Shown: piece by piece, positions 1-8,298 of the stretch | How the letters are laid out: each line of letters opens with the position of its first letter | How positions within the stretch are numbered: position 1 is the stretch's first letter | Assembly: GCF_014197615.1 (NCBI RefSeq) | Contig: NZ_JACIFY010000004.1 | Coordinates: 248,001 to 312,000 of the forward strand | Direction of reading: 5' to 3' | Source of the DNA: Rhizobium esperanzae | Lineage (GTDB): Bacteria; Pseudomonadota; Alphaproteobacteria; Rhizobiales; Rhizobiaceae | DNA: 64,000 nt | Position numbers and translations under genes: made by a program | The notes under the pieces: model-generated | What the model saw: only the letters and a program-made list of their open reading frames with translations | Databases searched by the model: none | Told to the model about the DNA's origin: nothing

Positions 1-906
1 GCCCCACTCATAGGCGTAGTAGAGCATGGGCGAGTTATCGACCGACACACGCGGCTCGTTCTCATACATCGCGGCCAGCATTTCTCGCAGCCAGGCGGAC
101 GACGCTGGGTCGTGGTTGCCTGACGCCATTACGACGTGCACTTGCTGGTGCGTCTGGAGAAGCATGTCGATGATGCGCCGCACGGTGCGGATGACAACGC
201 GGATCACCTTCTGCAGACGGCTGTCAGCGTCCAGGACGTGCTTATGCGCCGGCGTCACGCTCTCGAGCGCGTCATGGTGCATCAGGTCGCCCAGCTGCGC
301 CAGCACGGCGGTGTGAGCCTTTGGCGCGCTGGCGATGGCCGCTGAGAACCAATCGAGCAGCAGCTGCTCGGCGATGCGCAGGTCGTAATCAGCGCCGGTC
401 TCCTCGCGCCATGCCAGCATGCCGAAGTGGCTATCGGTAACTACGAACTGGTTGAGGAGATCGGCCTCGACTTCCGCCGGCGGTGGCGTCATGGACACAC
501 GCGGCAGATCTTCCTTAAGGGCTTCGATGGTCGCTGCGAAAACAGCCGCCTGCTGCGCAGCATCAGCCGCCGTCTTCACCCACTTGATGACCTCGCGGCC
601 ATCCGCATCAACGAGTGCGGAAACGCCCTTGATCTTCTGGCCGTCGGGGATCTCGAACTGGCCGCCATGCTCTGGCTTCTGCTGGATGAAATCTCCGTTC
701 GGCGTCGACGTCACCTGGCTGATGCGAAAGCCGGGCATGACAGGGGCGGTTGGCAGCATCCCCCGCTCCGCGGCCACCTTCAGGCGGGAGTTGAACGTCT
801 GGCGAGGCATGCGGAGCAGTTCGGCCGCTTGCGACTTGTTGCCGAGCGCGATGAACGCGTCGGCGGCTTCTTTGGCGAGATCGTCTGAAAGGGGTGGTGT
901 GGGCAA
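1..906 (-). CDS. HTH and calcineurin-like metallophosphoesterase, truncated by window edge
   Basis: Last visible gene of the leftward operon that starts at 4404; its C-terminus lies beyond position 1. Residues 8-50 form a helix-turn-helix-like stretch (NKSQAAELLRMPRQTF). From about residue 155 come the metal-binding motifs of the calcineurin phosphoesterase fold: D158-S-H160, G206-D207 and G263-N-H-D266. The start chosen is TTG at 906, because CAGGAG lies 6 nt upstream (913-918). An in-frame ATG at 999 has a poor ribosome site. The combination suggests a DNA-bound nuclease or phosphatase; the substrate is unknown. Reading right off the left edge, it shows the prophage continues. Confidence 0.8.
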   Translation of the reverse strand, partial: MPTPPLSDDLAKEAADAFIALGNKSQAAELLRMPRQTFNSRLKVAAERGMLPTAPVMPGFRISQVTSTPNGDFIQQKPEHGGQFEIPDGQKIKGVSALVDADGREVIKWVKTAADAAQQAAVFAATIEALKEDLPRVSMTPPPAEVEADLLNQFVVTDSHFGMLAWREETGADYDLRIAEQLLLDWFSAAIASAPKAHTAVLAQLGDLMHHDALESVTPAHKHVLDADSRLQKVIRVVIRTVRRIIDMLLQTHQQVHVVMASGNHDPASSAWLREMLAAMYENEPRVSVDNSPMLYYAYEWG

Positions 907-1011
907 GTTATGCTCCTGTTTGAATATTGGCGAGGCAATGGTAATGTTGGTCAGCCCTGCAAGGGTCGCCAAGCGGGCGGCTTTGGGGCTGCGCTCCATT
1001 GCTGCCCGCCC

Positions 1012-1446
1012 TCAGTTGATTATCGCCTGCGGCTCCGCCCGCTTCGGCTCTTCGCGGTCGCCGGTGCCTTCTTCGGCAAATCCCGGCGAGCCCTCTTCGC
1101 CCTGCCGCATACCGACCGACCCGCCGTTGCCTGCCGCACCATCCATGGCGTTCTGCAGGTTGTTGGCCGTGGCGGTGGAGTACGGCAGCTTGTAATAGCG
1201 CGGCGCGCCGTCTCCGCCGTCGAGCAGGACATAGATCGCCTGGTTGACGTCAATGCGCGCGCCGAGGACGGTGTAGTGGCCTTCGGGTGGCGCGGTGATG
1301 GCGGGATGGCCGAGCGGGAGGAGCGTGGCTGGCGCGGCAAGCAGGGCCACGACGGCGAAGGCGGCTGCCTGTTGCTTCGTGCCGAACCAGGCGATGACGC
1401 CGGCGGCCAGCACGAATGTGAGCCAAAGGGTGATGGCGGTGGTCAT
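1012..1446 (-). CDS. Membrane protein of unknown function
   Basis: 144 residues. Two hydrophobic segments at about 4-20 and 26-46 are followed by a soluble, Gly- and Glu-rich C-terminal half. Start ATG 1446 overlaps the upstream stop by 4 nt (ATGA), so it belongs to the 4404-to-1 operon with other membrane proteins. No family recognised. The topology (short hairpin plus C-terminal tail) would fit an inner-membrane accessory of the ExbB/ExbD-like pair upstream, but that is inference only. Confidence 0.7.
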   Translation of the reverse strand: MTTAITLWLTFVLAAGVIAWFGTKQQAAAFAVVALLAAPATLLPLGHPAITAPPEGHYTVLGARIDVNQAIYVLLDGGDGAPRYYKLPYSTATANNLQNAMDGAAGNGGSVGMRQGEEGSPGFAEEGTGDREEPKRAEPQAIIN

Positions 1447-1676
1447 TCGTCGTCACCTCGTACTGGCGGAAAGCTAGACGGAACCTTGCAAAGCCAATGC
1501 GTTGGATCGCCATAGAATTTGCGGCGTGTTTGCATCCAGAATGAAACGAATGGAGACTTTTCACACATAGCGGTGAGTTCGGCGTAGATGCCAAACCGAG
1601 CCGCGATGATTTCAACGCCAGCTTCTTTTGGCGCGCTGTCCATCGTTTTCCAGTCCAACTCTCTCTCCATCACCAT
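1443..1676 (-). CDS. Small DUF551-like protein
   Basis: 77 residues with the layout common in phage DUF551-type proteins: an N-terminal W-K-T-M-D-S-A-P-K block, a central Cys/aromatic part and a C-terminal PTHW block followed by prolines. Start ATG 1676 shares a nucleotide with the upstream stop (TGATG), indicating translational coupling. Function unknown. Confidence 0.6.
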   Translation of the reverse strand: MVMERELDWKTMDSAPKEAGVEIIAARFGIYAELTAMCEKSPFVSFWMQTRRKFYGDPTHWLCKVPSSFPPVRGDDE

Positions 1677-2215
1677 CACTCACCCCTCTTCATCTGTTTG
1701 AACACTTGCGACGCCGATCCCGGCGCGATCTGCCCGCCGGCCATGCGAAACCGAATCGCTGTCCGCTCCTGCTTGTCTTTCAGCAGGTCGACCGTGCCTT
1801 TCCAGATCACGCCGCCCTCGGCCAGCCGCACCTCGACGGACACCGGAACCGGAACCTTGGCGCAGCCGAAGCAGCGCACGTTGACCGCATACTCGCCGTC
1901 TGGGAGGCCGCGCGTGAACGCGGATTCCGCATTCAAAGGTGTATCGTCATTCGCTGTGCCCAGATCATCGCGAAGAAGGCTCCATACGCGATCTGAGCGA
2001 TGGCTATATCCAACAGCCATTTCATCGCCGTGCTGCACCCAGAGATCAACATCAGTACGGCCGGAAGGCCATGTGATGCTGGCCACTAAGTTCCCTGGTA
2101 GCTGGGCCGGATCATCTTTCGCGGATGGGGCTATTGCCGCCAGAACAAGAATGACCAAGGCGACGAGACCCATGAGGAAATTCATCAGCAGATCTCTCGT
2201 GAGGATTGAAGTCAT
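1676..2215 (-). CDS. Membrane-anchored protein, ExbD/TolR-like topology
   Basis: 179 residues. One transmembrane helix at about 8-30 begins T-R-D-L-L-M-N-F, resembling the short cytoplasmic Asp-bearing start of ExbD/TolR/MotB proteins. The rest is a predicted periplasmic beta-rich domain (40-179) with a Cys pair at RCFGC. In ancestral order it directly follows the ExbB-like gene, and the two are now separated by a homing endonuclease gene. Start ATG 2215 overlaps the endonuclease stop (ATGA). Assignment to the ExbD class rests on topology and neighbour, not on a clear motif in the periplasmic domain. Confidence 0.5.
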   Translation of the reverse strand: MTSILTRDLLMNFLMGLVALVILVLAAIAPSAKDDPAQLPGNLVASITWPSGRTDVDLWVQHGDEMAVGYSHRSDRVWSLLRDDLGTANDDTPLNAESAFTRGLPDGEYAVNVRCFGCAKVPVPVSVEVRLAEGGVIWKGTVDLLKDKQERTAIRFRMAGGQIAPGSASQVFKQMKRGE

Positions 2216-3135
2216 GCGGCCACCTCACAAGGGAAGTTAAGGTAGCAGTTACCTGCACCGAAAAATGAGATCGCCGCAGCATCATATGCGCGAGCCGCAG
2301 CCTCATCGGACGCGAAGGCGCCCAAGTATATCTGCTTCACGCCGACCGACAGCATTGCTCTCCAAGTTCCTCTTGTTTCGATAAAACAAACCCCCTTGAA
2401 GCCAGTTCTTGGTGGTGCCATCCTTTTCGCGTTGGAGAGTTTTTCACGGTGCCCTTCACTAATGGGAGGCTTATTCTTTCCCTTATTCGCCATCGATATT
2501 TTGGCGCGCGTCTCTGGGCTATTGACCTTGCCAAAATTTGCGGCTGAAAGCTTCGCGCGCGTCTCCTCACTCGGAGACTTTCCGGTTGCCGCTGCGGACA
2601 TTTTGATGCGCGATTCCTCGCTATGGAACTTTCCGAGCATGTTCTGATTGCCGCGCACGCCGTCAGCTATCTTGGCGCGCGCTTCGGTGCTGTGCCGCCT
2701 CCCGAGGAAATAGGCTTTGCCAACCTTCGATGCGCCGATCTTTGCTCGACTTTCTGGACTAAGAACACGACCAACGACGTTTTTGTTACCAATGAGGCTT
2801 TTCGACAATTTCGCGCGAGTTTCCGCAGTGCGGATTACTCCGCTCGTGCCCTCTCCCCCATCCGTCATGTTGGCCAGCGTGCCAGTGCCGTTGTTGATGC
2901 GTCCGTATTTTGCTATTTCACGGCGCTCAATCTCGAATGCTTCCAGTTCAGTAAGTCCGCTTTGTACGCGCTCTACTTCAGGAGCCATCCCCATGCGCTC
3001 GAGTTTCGCGACTATTCGGGTGACTATTTTATTGTGCTTCTTTGGCTGCACATCCCTAACGAAGCACCCCTTCCCTATGTAGAATACGGCACCGGTGTCT
3101 GGACGCCTCCACTGGTAAACATAGAAGTGATTCAT
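2212..3135 (-). CDS. GIY-YIG homing endonuclease with NUMOD3 repeats and AP2 domain
   Basis: 307 residues. An N-terminal GIY-YIG nuclease (YVY at 5-7, FYIGKG at 18-23) is followed by 6-7 NUMOD3-type repeats (consensus SPE-ARAKI-N-GK) in the middle and a C-terminal AP2/ERF-like DNA-binding module (GFKGV, W-A, YLGAF, AA-AYD-AA, LNFP). Start ATG 3135 is chosen over the longer frame because it overlaps the upstream stop (TGATG) behind an AGAAGGGGG ribosome site. Its own stop overlaps the next ATG. A free-standing homing gene slotted between an ExbB-like and an ExbD-like gene without disrupting either. Confidence 0.9.
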   Translation of the reverse strand: MNHFYVYQWRRPDTGAVFYIGKGCFVRDVQPKKHNKIVTRIVAKLERMGMAPEVERVQSGLTELEAFEIERREIAKYGRINNGTGTLANMTDGGEGTSGVIRTAETRAKLSKSLIGNKNVVGRVLSPESRAKIGASKVGKAYFLGRRHSTEARAKIADGVRGNQNMLGKFHSEESRIKMSAAATGKSPSEETRAKLSAANFGKVNSPETRAKISMANKGKNKPPISEGHREKLSNAKRMAPPRTGFKGVCFIETRGTWRAMLSVGVKQIYLGAFASDEAAARAYDAAAISFFGAGNCYLNFPCEVAA

Positions 3136-3548
3136 CACGCCACCCCCTTCTCGCCAACGACCCAGGCAACCGTGGAGATCCACAGCGCGCCGATGGCGCC
3201 CACCAGCGTCGAGCAGAACGCCACGCCCATTCCAGCCAACAATGAAGCCGCAACGCGCTGCACGCCTTCCGGGGAGCCGAGTGAGCCGGTATCGATGTGC
3301 TGCAGGGCAATGATGAAGCCCACGACATTGCCGATCAGGCCGAGCGTCACCAGCCAGACTTCGGTGCGGACGAGATGGGCAGTCCGTCCGAAGAAGACGG
3401 CGGCCAGTGCGGCGATCAGCAGCGCAGTGATGCCGTAGCTGATGCGGCTTACATCATGCGTGAACACGAACTGTGTATAGCCCTGCACAGATGCCCATAC
3501 GACGAGCGCGGCCCAACAGGTGTTGAGGATGATGAGGCGCCCGGTCAT
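3135..3548 (-). CDS. MotA/TolQ/ExbB-like membrane protein
   Basis: 137 residues with four hydrophobic segments (about 6-22, 37-53, 64-83, 103-130). The block GMGVAFCSTLVGAIGALW near the C-terminus resembles the pore helix of MotA/TolQ/ExbB proton channels. Shorter than ExbB (about 240 residues), without the large cytoplasmic loop. Start overlaps the preceding 50-residue gene by 4 nt. With the downstream single-pass protein (1676-2215) it may form a phage-borne channel complex, for example for envelope perturbation or superinfection exclusion (inference). Confidence 0.55.
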   Translation of the reverse strand: MTGRLIILNTCWAALVVWASVQGYTQFVFTHDVSRISYGITALLIAALAAVFFGRTAHLVRTEVWLVTLGLIGNVVGFIIALQHIDTGSLGSPEGVQRVAASLLAGMGVAFCSTLVGAIGALWISTVAWVVGEKGVA

Positions 3549-3697
3549 TGCGTCACCTGTTTAGCGAGCGCACGGTTGGCGGCGCAAAGAGAGATGCCAA
3601 CAAGAATTGATAGGAAATCGGCGCCAAAGAGTGCGGAGGCCAACCACGCAAGGGCAAGATCAATCGCGACGAAGGTGTAGGTAATAATGGCTGTCAT
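3545..3697 (-). CDS. 50-residue membrane peptide
   Basis: A short gene between the protease and the ExbB-like gene. Start ATG 3697 shares the A of the protease stop (TGATG), GGAGAG lies about 9 nt upstream, and its stop overlaps the next start (ATGA). The product is largely hydrophobic (two helices, about 3-22 and 26-40) and ends in a basic AKQVTQ-like tail. The tight coupling on both sides is the main evidence that it is real. Function unknown. Confidence 0.65.
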   Translation of the reverse strand: MTAIITYTFVAIDLALAWLASALFGADFLSILVGISLCAANRALAKQVTQ

Positions 3698-4404
3698 CAC
3701 GAAGCTCTCCGCGCCAGCAGATCGCAGACGGCGTTCGCCGGCACAACAAAGCCGAAGCCGGTCATGGTCGGCGTATATGTGTCGGCGCCGGCCGCATCTT
3801 TGCCGGCCTTGAGCGGCGCGATCGTGACGCCGACATTGATGCCGACAACGCGGCCATCATTAGAAAACACGCCCCCACCACTCTGGCCCATAACGGTTGT
3901 CATGTCGGTGACAATGACGCGCTTCCACGGCCCATATTGACGGCCGGTTCCGGCGACGCGGCCGAACGATGCAATGAATTCCATGCCGAGAGGATTGCCG
4001 ATCGCCTGCAGTTGCTCTCCGAAGCGCGGCTCGCGGCAATCGAGCTCGCTAGAGCCAGAGACGTTGCCATCGGTGTGGATCAGAGCGACATCATAATCCT
4101 TGTTGGCCCAGAGAACCGTCGCATCGTCCTCGGTGCCGGCCAGCGTCTTGATCTTAACTGTCTTCTGGTCGCCGACGACATGGGCCGCCGTGAGGATGTT
4201 GCCGCCGCCGATGTGGACGCCGGAGCCGAGACCGTCGCCAACGGAAATTTTGATGGCCGAATCTTCAGACGTGGCCGGCGGAGCCTGGATGATCGTGTTG
4301 GTGATGGTGGTGTGGACTGTCTTCGGAACTGCGATGGCCACGCCGCCAACGAGAACGAGGGCAAACGCCAGAATGACAATGCCCATGAATCTGTAAAATC
4401 TCAT
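3697..4404 (-). CDS. Exported trypsin-like serine protease
   Basis: 235 residues. An N-terminal hydrophobic signal or anchor (7-26) is followed by an S1 chymotrypsin-fold protease with a complete triad: H75 in TAAHVV, D105 in DYDVALI and S175 in GQSGGGVF. There is no PDZ domain, unlike DegP/HtrA. Expected to act in the periplasm or anchored to the inner membrane. Strong ribosome site (GGAGG before ATG 4404). It is the first gene of an operon with its own operator-promoter at 4477-4505, followed by membrane proteins. Possible roles: processing an envelope or receptor protein, or activating the membrane pair downstream. Confidence 0.85.
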   Translation of the reverse strand: MRFYRFMGIVILAFALVLVGGVAIAVPKTVHTTITNTIIQAPPATSEDSAIKISVGDGLGSGVHIGGGNILTAAHVVGDQKTVKIKTLAGTEDDATVLWANKDYDVALIHTDGNVSGSSELDCREPRFGEQLQAIGNPLGMEFIASFGRVAGTGRQYGPWKRVIVTDMTTVMGQSGGGVFSNDGRVVGINVGVTIAPLKAGKDAAGADTYTPTMTGFGFVVPANAVCDLLARRAS

Positions 4405-4476
4405 TTACGCCTCCTCTATGTGGTGAATGAGGAGCGGCTTGGTGGGCCGCGCTGGCTGCTGGTAGGCAGCAAAATC

Positions 4477-4505
4477 AAAGTGTGTTGAATTTACAAATTT
4501 GTCAA
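4477..4505 (-). promoter_or_regulatory. Operator-promoter of the protease/membrane operon
   Basis: Contains the palindrome ACAAATTTGT (4493-4502) extended to TTACAAATTTGTCAA. Read on the minus strand it gives a perfect TTGACA -35 (4505-4500); with 17-nt spacing the -10 is only CACTTT. It lies about 73 nt before the protease start and after the terminator of the tail operon, so this operon appears to be transcribed and repressed on its own. Confidence 0.6.
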
Positions 4506-4522
4506 TAAAATTGGCGCAAACT

Positions 4523-4556
4523 AAAAAAGCGCCCTCCCCGGTCAAGGAGAGGGCGC
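4523..4556 (-). terminator. Intrinsic terminator of the late (tail) operon
   Basis: An 8-bp GC stem (GCGCCCTC / GAGGGCGC, 4529-4536 with 4549-4556) followed on the minus strand by six T residues (4528-4523). It stands 28 nt behind the stop of the GH16 tail gene. Confidence 0.9.
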
Positions 4557-4583
4557 TAGCAGATGATGATGGGCGGTGGGGTG

Positions 4584-6965
4584 TTAGTTCGTCCACTTCG
4601 TCATGAGGTAGCTTTCCGCCTGCGCCAAAGTCGCGTCACTCGACAGGATCGACTGCAGTAGGCCGAACTCACCGATTGCACCATCAAAGGCCGTAGCACT
4701 ATCGTAGGCGTCCGTGACGTTAGTGAAGAACGCCCCAAGAATGAGCTTGCTGATGGTTATGGCATTGGAGTTCAGCGCCCCACCTGAGAGAACAGCCACA
4801 CCATTTACCCTCACGGTAAGAGTTGTCCCGCTGAATACCCAGGAGACGACATACCAATTGTTCGCGGGAACAACCTCCGTCCCGGACGCGATATTGGTTT
4901 GCGTGCCGTTAGAGACACGGGTGATCCCTACTGCATCCGAGCCGCTCAGATAGTGGCGGATGTAGTCATTTGTCGAAGTTCCATCGTCGCGAGAGAAGGC
5001 GATCGGCGTTACCGAGACATCCGGCGTGCCACGTTTTACCGCCATGACGATAGCATATGCATTATCGTCGCCTGTGACGTTAGTAACGAGTGCCGCAGTG
5101 CTGTTTATGAGCTTGTCAACGCTGGCGCGAGAGAATTTCACGGCCTTCTTGCCGTTGGCATCCGTCACATAGTCTGGCGTCGTTGCGGCATCGGAATTCG
5201 CGAACGTCGCTCCTGTCTTCGACCCGACCCATGCGCCGGCAACAGTTGAACCAGCGACTGCTGGCGTTGTAGCCGCAGCATCAGAAAACACCTTTGTATT
5301 GTCGTTCGCATCCCACCAATCGATTGCAGAACTCCAGGCAATCGGGTCGAAAGCCGCCGCCGCGACTGTGACGGTTCGGTTGATCGTCGTCGTTTGGCCG
5401 ACACTATTGGTGCAGGTGACCGTCAACGCAACGCTGTCGTCTGTGCTGGGGGCTGTCCCTGATAGCGTAACTTGCCCAGTATCATTGCCGGAGATGGTGA
5501 GCCACGCCCCCCCGGTCTTGGTGACGTGGTAAGTGTGCGGCCCGAGGTTGCCTGAGTGGAAATCAACATAAGCAATAGTGCGGGAGAAAGCCTCGCCATA
5601 AGACGCCGAGGGGTTTGCGAACATTGAAGCTTGTTCGGCCGGCGCCACCCGATACGGCAGCATCGCGCGCTTAGCGGGAGTGCCATCGTCATAGGCATAT
5701 GTCAGCAGGAGCGGCATGCAGCCGCCTTCTGTTGTCGGCACGGTCCCGGTGACAGCTCGCGTGCCGAGATCGACCGTCATGGAGGTGGGCAGCTTTGTGG
5801 TACTGTTTCGCGTCGGCATACCTGGGGCATCGAAATTATCCCAAGCCGCGCTCACCTGCTCAAGGCCGGCCCCAGAGCCGAAGAGCGATAGGGTGGAAGG
5901 CAGTGTCGTTGCCCATGAGCCACCAGGGGCAACATCGATAGGTGAGAGAATTTGCAGCGCAGAATTGTCGCCGCCCGCAATCGGGGTCCACGCTCTCCAC
6001 CAGTCGAATTCGACCGTCTTCGGCCAGTCGCCGGAATTGAAAGTCGAGCTATCCCACCATTCTGCAACCGCAAGGTCAATGCGTACGTCATGTGCGCCTC
6101 GCAGACGAGAGACGCGCGTCGTTGTCGAGCCCCGCAACGCGAGAGTGCCAGGCGTCACTGCGTCGTCGTAGAAATAGACCGTGCCCCCGGACTTAACGAA
6201 CGCAACGTTAATCCACTGGTTGGCGGCATATGCAGGCTGACTTACGGTTTCGGCCGCTGCGCCACCACCATCGCTGGCGGAAACAATGACATTCATCTTG
6301 GATGTAAGATTGCCGCTGGCATCCTTGATGCCTTCGACTACATCGATCTCTCCGAAGTCGGGCCAGAACAGCGTCGATGTCCAGAAAGAGGGCCAATATC
6401 CGCGAGCAACGCCAGCCGGGAAACGAACGCGGCACTCCAGCGCCCAATCCGCCTTAGCGGAGAGCATGAAATAGGGCGCGGTCTTGAGCGCCCCCGAAAT
6501 TAGCTTAGGTCTGTTGCCGCCATCGCCACGGCCGCCCGTGTATGTCGTCGGAAGAAAGGGCAGCAGCCCAGCGGCCGGAACGGATGCCGTGAGTGTGGCA
6601 ATGCTGTTAGCTATTGAAACGCCGTCATATCCCAGCTCTGTCTGGCTCTGGCTACGCGCGCCCCGGAACGCCGGGTCGATATACATCATGTTGTCTTGGG
6701 ATGCGTTCGTCCCGCGAAAACCGTAGGACGGGGTGGAATGCCCATATTTCCCTGTGAGGTTCGCACCATGCCAGCGAGTTGGAGCAGCGTCAAAATCATC
6801 ACCCGCCGCCAGCTTGAACGGTGAAAAGATGCCGGATCCGGCTGCCCCAATGGCGATGCCACCGATCAGTTGCACCCCACCACCCTGTTTGGGGGATAGT
6901 CCCGCAAGCGAAACAAGGGGCGGCATAGCCACCCCCATTTTTAAACTAGATTTGAGCCCCGCCAT
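4584..6965 (-). CDS. Tail protein with GH16 glycanase domain (probable depolymerase)
   Basis: 793 residues. Residues about 50-330 contain a glycoside hydrolase family 16 domain with the active-site motif E-I-D-V-V-E (E206, D208, E211) preceded by a WPSFWTS block. Two Ig-like (putative-Ig) domains follow at about 350-540, then a LamG/concanavalin-like carbohydrate-binding domain (about 560-790). GH16 enzymes cleave beta-1,3/1,4 glucans, including rhizobial succinoglycan (ExoK and ExsH belong to this family). A virion-bound exopolysaccharide depolymerase is therefore likely; the true substrate is inferred. Last gene of the late operon, directly before its terminator. Confidence 0.8.
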   Translation of the reverse strand: MAGLKSSLKMGVAMPPLVSLAGLSPKQGGGVQLIGGIAIGAAGSGIFSPFKLAAGDDFDAAPTRWHGANLTGKYGHSTPSYGFRGTNASQDNMMYIDPAFRGARSQSQTELGYDGVSIANSIATLTASVPAAGLLPFLPTTYTGGRGDGGNRPKLISGALKTAPYFMLSAKADWALECRVRFPAGVARGYWPSFWTSTLFWPDFGEIDVVEGIKDASGNLTSKMNVIVSASDGGGAAAETVSQPAYAANQWINVAFVKSGGTVYFYDDAVTPGTLALRGSTTTRVSRLRGAHDVRIDLAVAEWWDSSTFNSGDWPKTVEFDWWRAWTPIAGGDNSALQILSPIDVAPGGSWATTLPSTLSLFGSGAGLEQVSAAWDNFDAPGMPTRNSTTKLPTSMTVDLGTRAVTGTVPTTEGGCMPLLLTYAYDDGTPAKRAMLPYRVAPAEQASMFANPSASYGEAFSRTIAYVDFHSGNLGPHTYHVTKTGGAWLTISGNDTGQVTLSGTAPSTDDSVALTVTCTNSVGQTTTINRTVTVAAAAFDPIAWSSAIDWWDANDNTKVFSDAAATTPAVAGSTVAGAWVGSKTGATFANSDAATTPDYVTDANGKKAVKFSRASVDKLINSTAALVTNVTGDDNAYAIVMAVKRGTPDVSVTPIAFSRDDGTSTNDYIRHYLSGSDAVGITRVSNGTQTNIASGTEVVPANNWYVVSWVFSGTTLTVRVNGVAVLSGGALNSNAITISKLILGAFFTNVTDAYDSATAFDGAIGEFGLLQSILSSDATLAQAESYLMTKWTN

Positions 6966-6966
6966 G

Positions 6967-7281
6967 TTATGCGGCGATCCACTGGAGCTTATCGTTCGGC
7001 TCGGCGTAGACGTCGTAGTCAGTGGCGGCCGGCACGAGGAAGCGCTTGCCGGTAGTGGCGTCCGGCGTTGGGCCTACCGATACCCACGAGTCGGCGGCCG
7101 CACGGATGCGGAACATCGCCTGGCCGGAGCCGGTATTTTCGCCGGGTGCAAAGTTGGTGGACGTGACGCCGCTGGACGGAGCCTCGCTCCATGCGATCTT
7201 GCCAAGGATGGCCTGAGACTTGTCTCTGGCGAACAGGGATCCGGGATAACCGCAAACAACGTGAAGGCCTGCAAAAGCCAT
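6967..7281 (-). CDS. Small phage structural protein, unknown
   Basis: 104 residues, no signal peptide or membrane helix, rich in small and beta-forming residues. It lies between the lysis genes and the GH16 tail gene, 1 nt before the latter's ATG. Ribosome site GGAG stands 7 nt before ATG 7281. Possibly an accessory tail or adsorption protein. No family recognised. Confidence 0.6.
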   Translation of the reverse strand: MAFAGLHVVCGYPGSLFARDKSQAILGKIAWSEAPSSGVTSTNFAPGENTGSGQAMFRIRAAADSWVSVGPTPDATTGKRFLVPAATDYDVYAEPNDKLQWIAA

Positions 7282-7320
7282 GGGTAGTCTCCAAAAAATG
7301 TGATGGTGTTTGGTGGGGCG

Positions 7321-7629
7321 TCAGCCGCGCGTGGTGGTGCGGCGTGGCTGGTTTTCGACGATGCGATCAACGCGCAGCGTCATGTTGTCGACGGCGGCCT
7401 TGACGCCGCTGATTGCTTCCATGATCTGCTCAGTAGTTTCGCGCAGCCCGGCCTTAGAGACATACGCCTCTGCGGTGTGGAGCTTGTGGGCGGCCAGATC
7501 GGCAGCGACCTTTTCGGTATCGCGGCGCTGCGCAACAAGCTTGCCGTCCAGGTATTTCCAGATGCCGAAGAGCGTACCGAATACCGCCATACCGAAGCCG
7601 ACAACGGCCATGATTTCAGCGCCCGTCAT
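7321..7629 (-). CDS. Small membrane protein, holin-like (one helix plus coiled coil)
   Basis: 102 residues: one transmembrane helix (about 4-24, AEIMAVVGFGMAVFGTLFGI) followed by a long charged helical region (30-95). This resembles small phage membrane proteins of the XhlA/class III holin sort. Start ATG 7629 overlaps the Rz1-like stop (ATGA), so it is part of the lysis cassette. The longer upstream frame is ignored because it runs through Rz1. Confidence 0.6.
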   Translation of the reverse strand: MTGAEIMAVVGFGMAVFGTLFGIWKYLDGKLVAQRRDTEKVAADLAAHKLHTAEAYVSKAGLRETTEQIMEAISGVKAAVDNMTLRVDRIVENQPRRTTTRG

Positions 7630-7973
7630 GGCTTCGGCCTCGTGGTGGGCACGGGCAGCTGGCCGCCCTCCAGCGCCGCGTCGCGATCTGCGTAATAGTC
7701 GCGCAGCGCCAGGTGCTTGCGGATGCACGAAAGAAGCCGCTCTCGATCGGTGATCCAGAGCTTTTCGAGTTGCGCCTGCGCGAGCGGCTTGTCACCGATA
7801 TCTACCGGGCCTTTGCAGCGCTCAAGCAGAACACTGTCTGGCCGCGCCAGCTTGGGCGCAGACGGCGGTACGATTAGCCTATCGGACCTTGTTAATGCGC
7901 TGCACGCTGGGAGCGCCAAGCACAATGCGGCCAGCATCAGGATCTTCGCTAGCTTCACGCTGCAGTTCCTCAA
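7626..7973 (-). CDS. Rz1-like outer-membrane spanin lipoprotein
   Basis: 115 residues with a lipoprotein signal (hydrophobic 8-22) and lipobox ALPAC (Cys at about 24), then a Pro-containing periplasmic segment. It starts inside the Rz-like gene in another frame (95-nt overlap), the classical nested Rz/Rz1 arrangement. With Rz it should link outer and inner membranes and disrupt the outer membrane in the last step of lysis. Confidence 0.75.
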   Translation of the reverse strand: MRNCSVKLAKILMLAALCLALPACSALTRSDRLIVPPSAPKLARPDSVLLERCKGPVDIGDKPLAQAQLEKLWITDRERLLSCIRKHLALRDYYADRDAALEGGQLPVPTTRPKP

Positions 7974-8298
7974 TCTTTTGGTTCAGGGATTCGGTTTCGG
8001 CCTGCATCTCTGCGATGCGCTCGGCCTCGCGCGCCTTGGCTTGGTTCTGCACTGCGGCCTGCCGCTCGAGCTCGACGTTGGCTGCCGCTGCGGCCGCGGC
8101 GCGCTGGTTAGCGAAGTCCGTCTTCAGCTCGGCGATCTGCACGGTGAATTTTCCAGTTGCAGCCTGATATCCGGAATCATAAATCCGGTTGTAGACTGTT
8201 AAGCCGGCCCAAAAGATAGCGCCGGCCACCGCCAATGCGGCGACCACGCCGACAAGCCATTTGTCGACGCCAATGAGTTTTGCGAGCGCGCCGATCAT
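7879..8298 (-). CDS. Rz-like inner-membrane spanin
   Basis: 139 residues: N-terminal transmembrane helix (about 15-36) followed by a long Ala/Glu/Gln-rich coiled coil (about 50-120), the architecture of i-spanins. Overlaps the endolysin stop by 4 nt at its start and Rz1 at its 3' end. Confidence 0.75.
   Translation of the reverse strand: MIGALAKLIGVDKWLVGVVAALAVAGAIFWAGLTVYNRIYDSGYQAATGKFTVQIAELKTDFANQRAAAAAAANVELERQAAVQNQAKAREAERIAEMQAETESLNQKIEELQREASEDPDAGRIVLGAPSVQRINKVR

Noticed and set aside
1012..2240. Plus-strand frames at the left end (up to 201 codons)
   Set aside because: They mirror the coupled minus-strand operon and have no ribosome sites.
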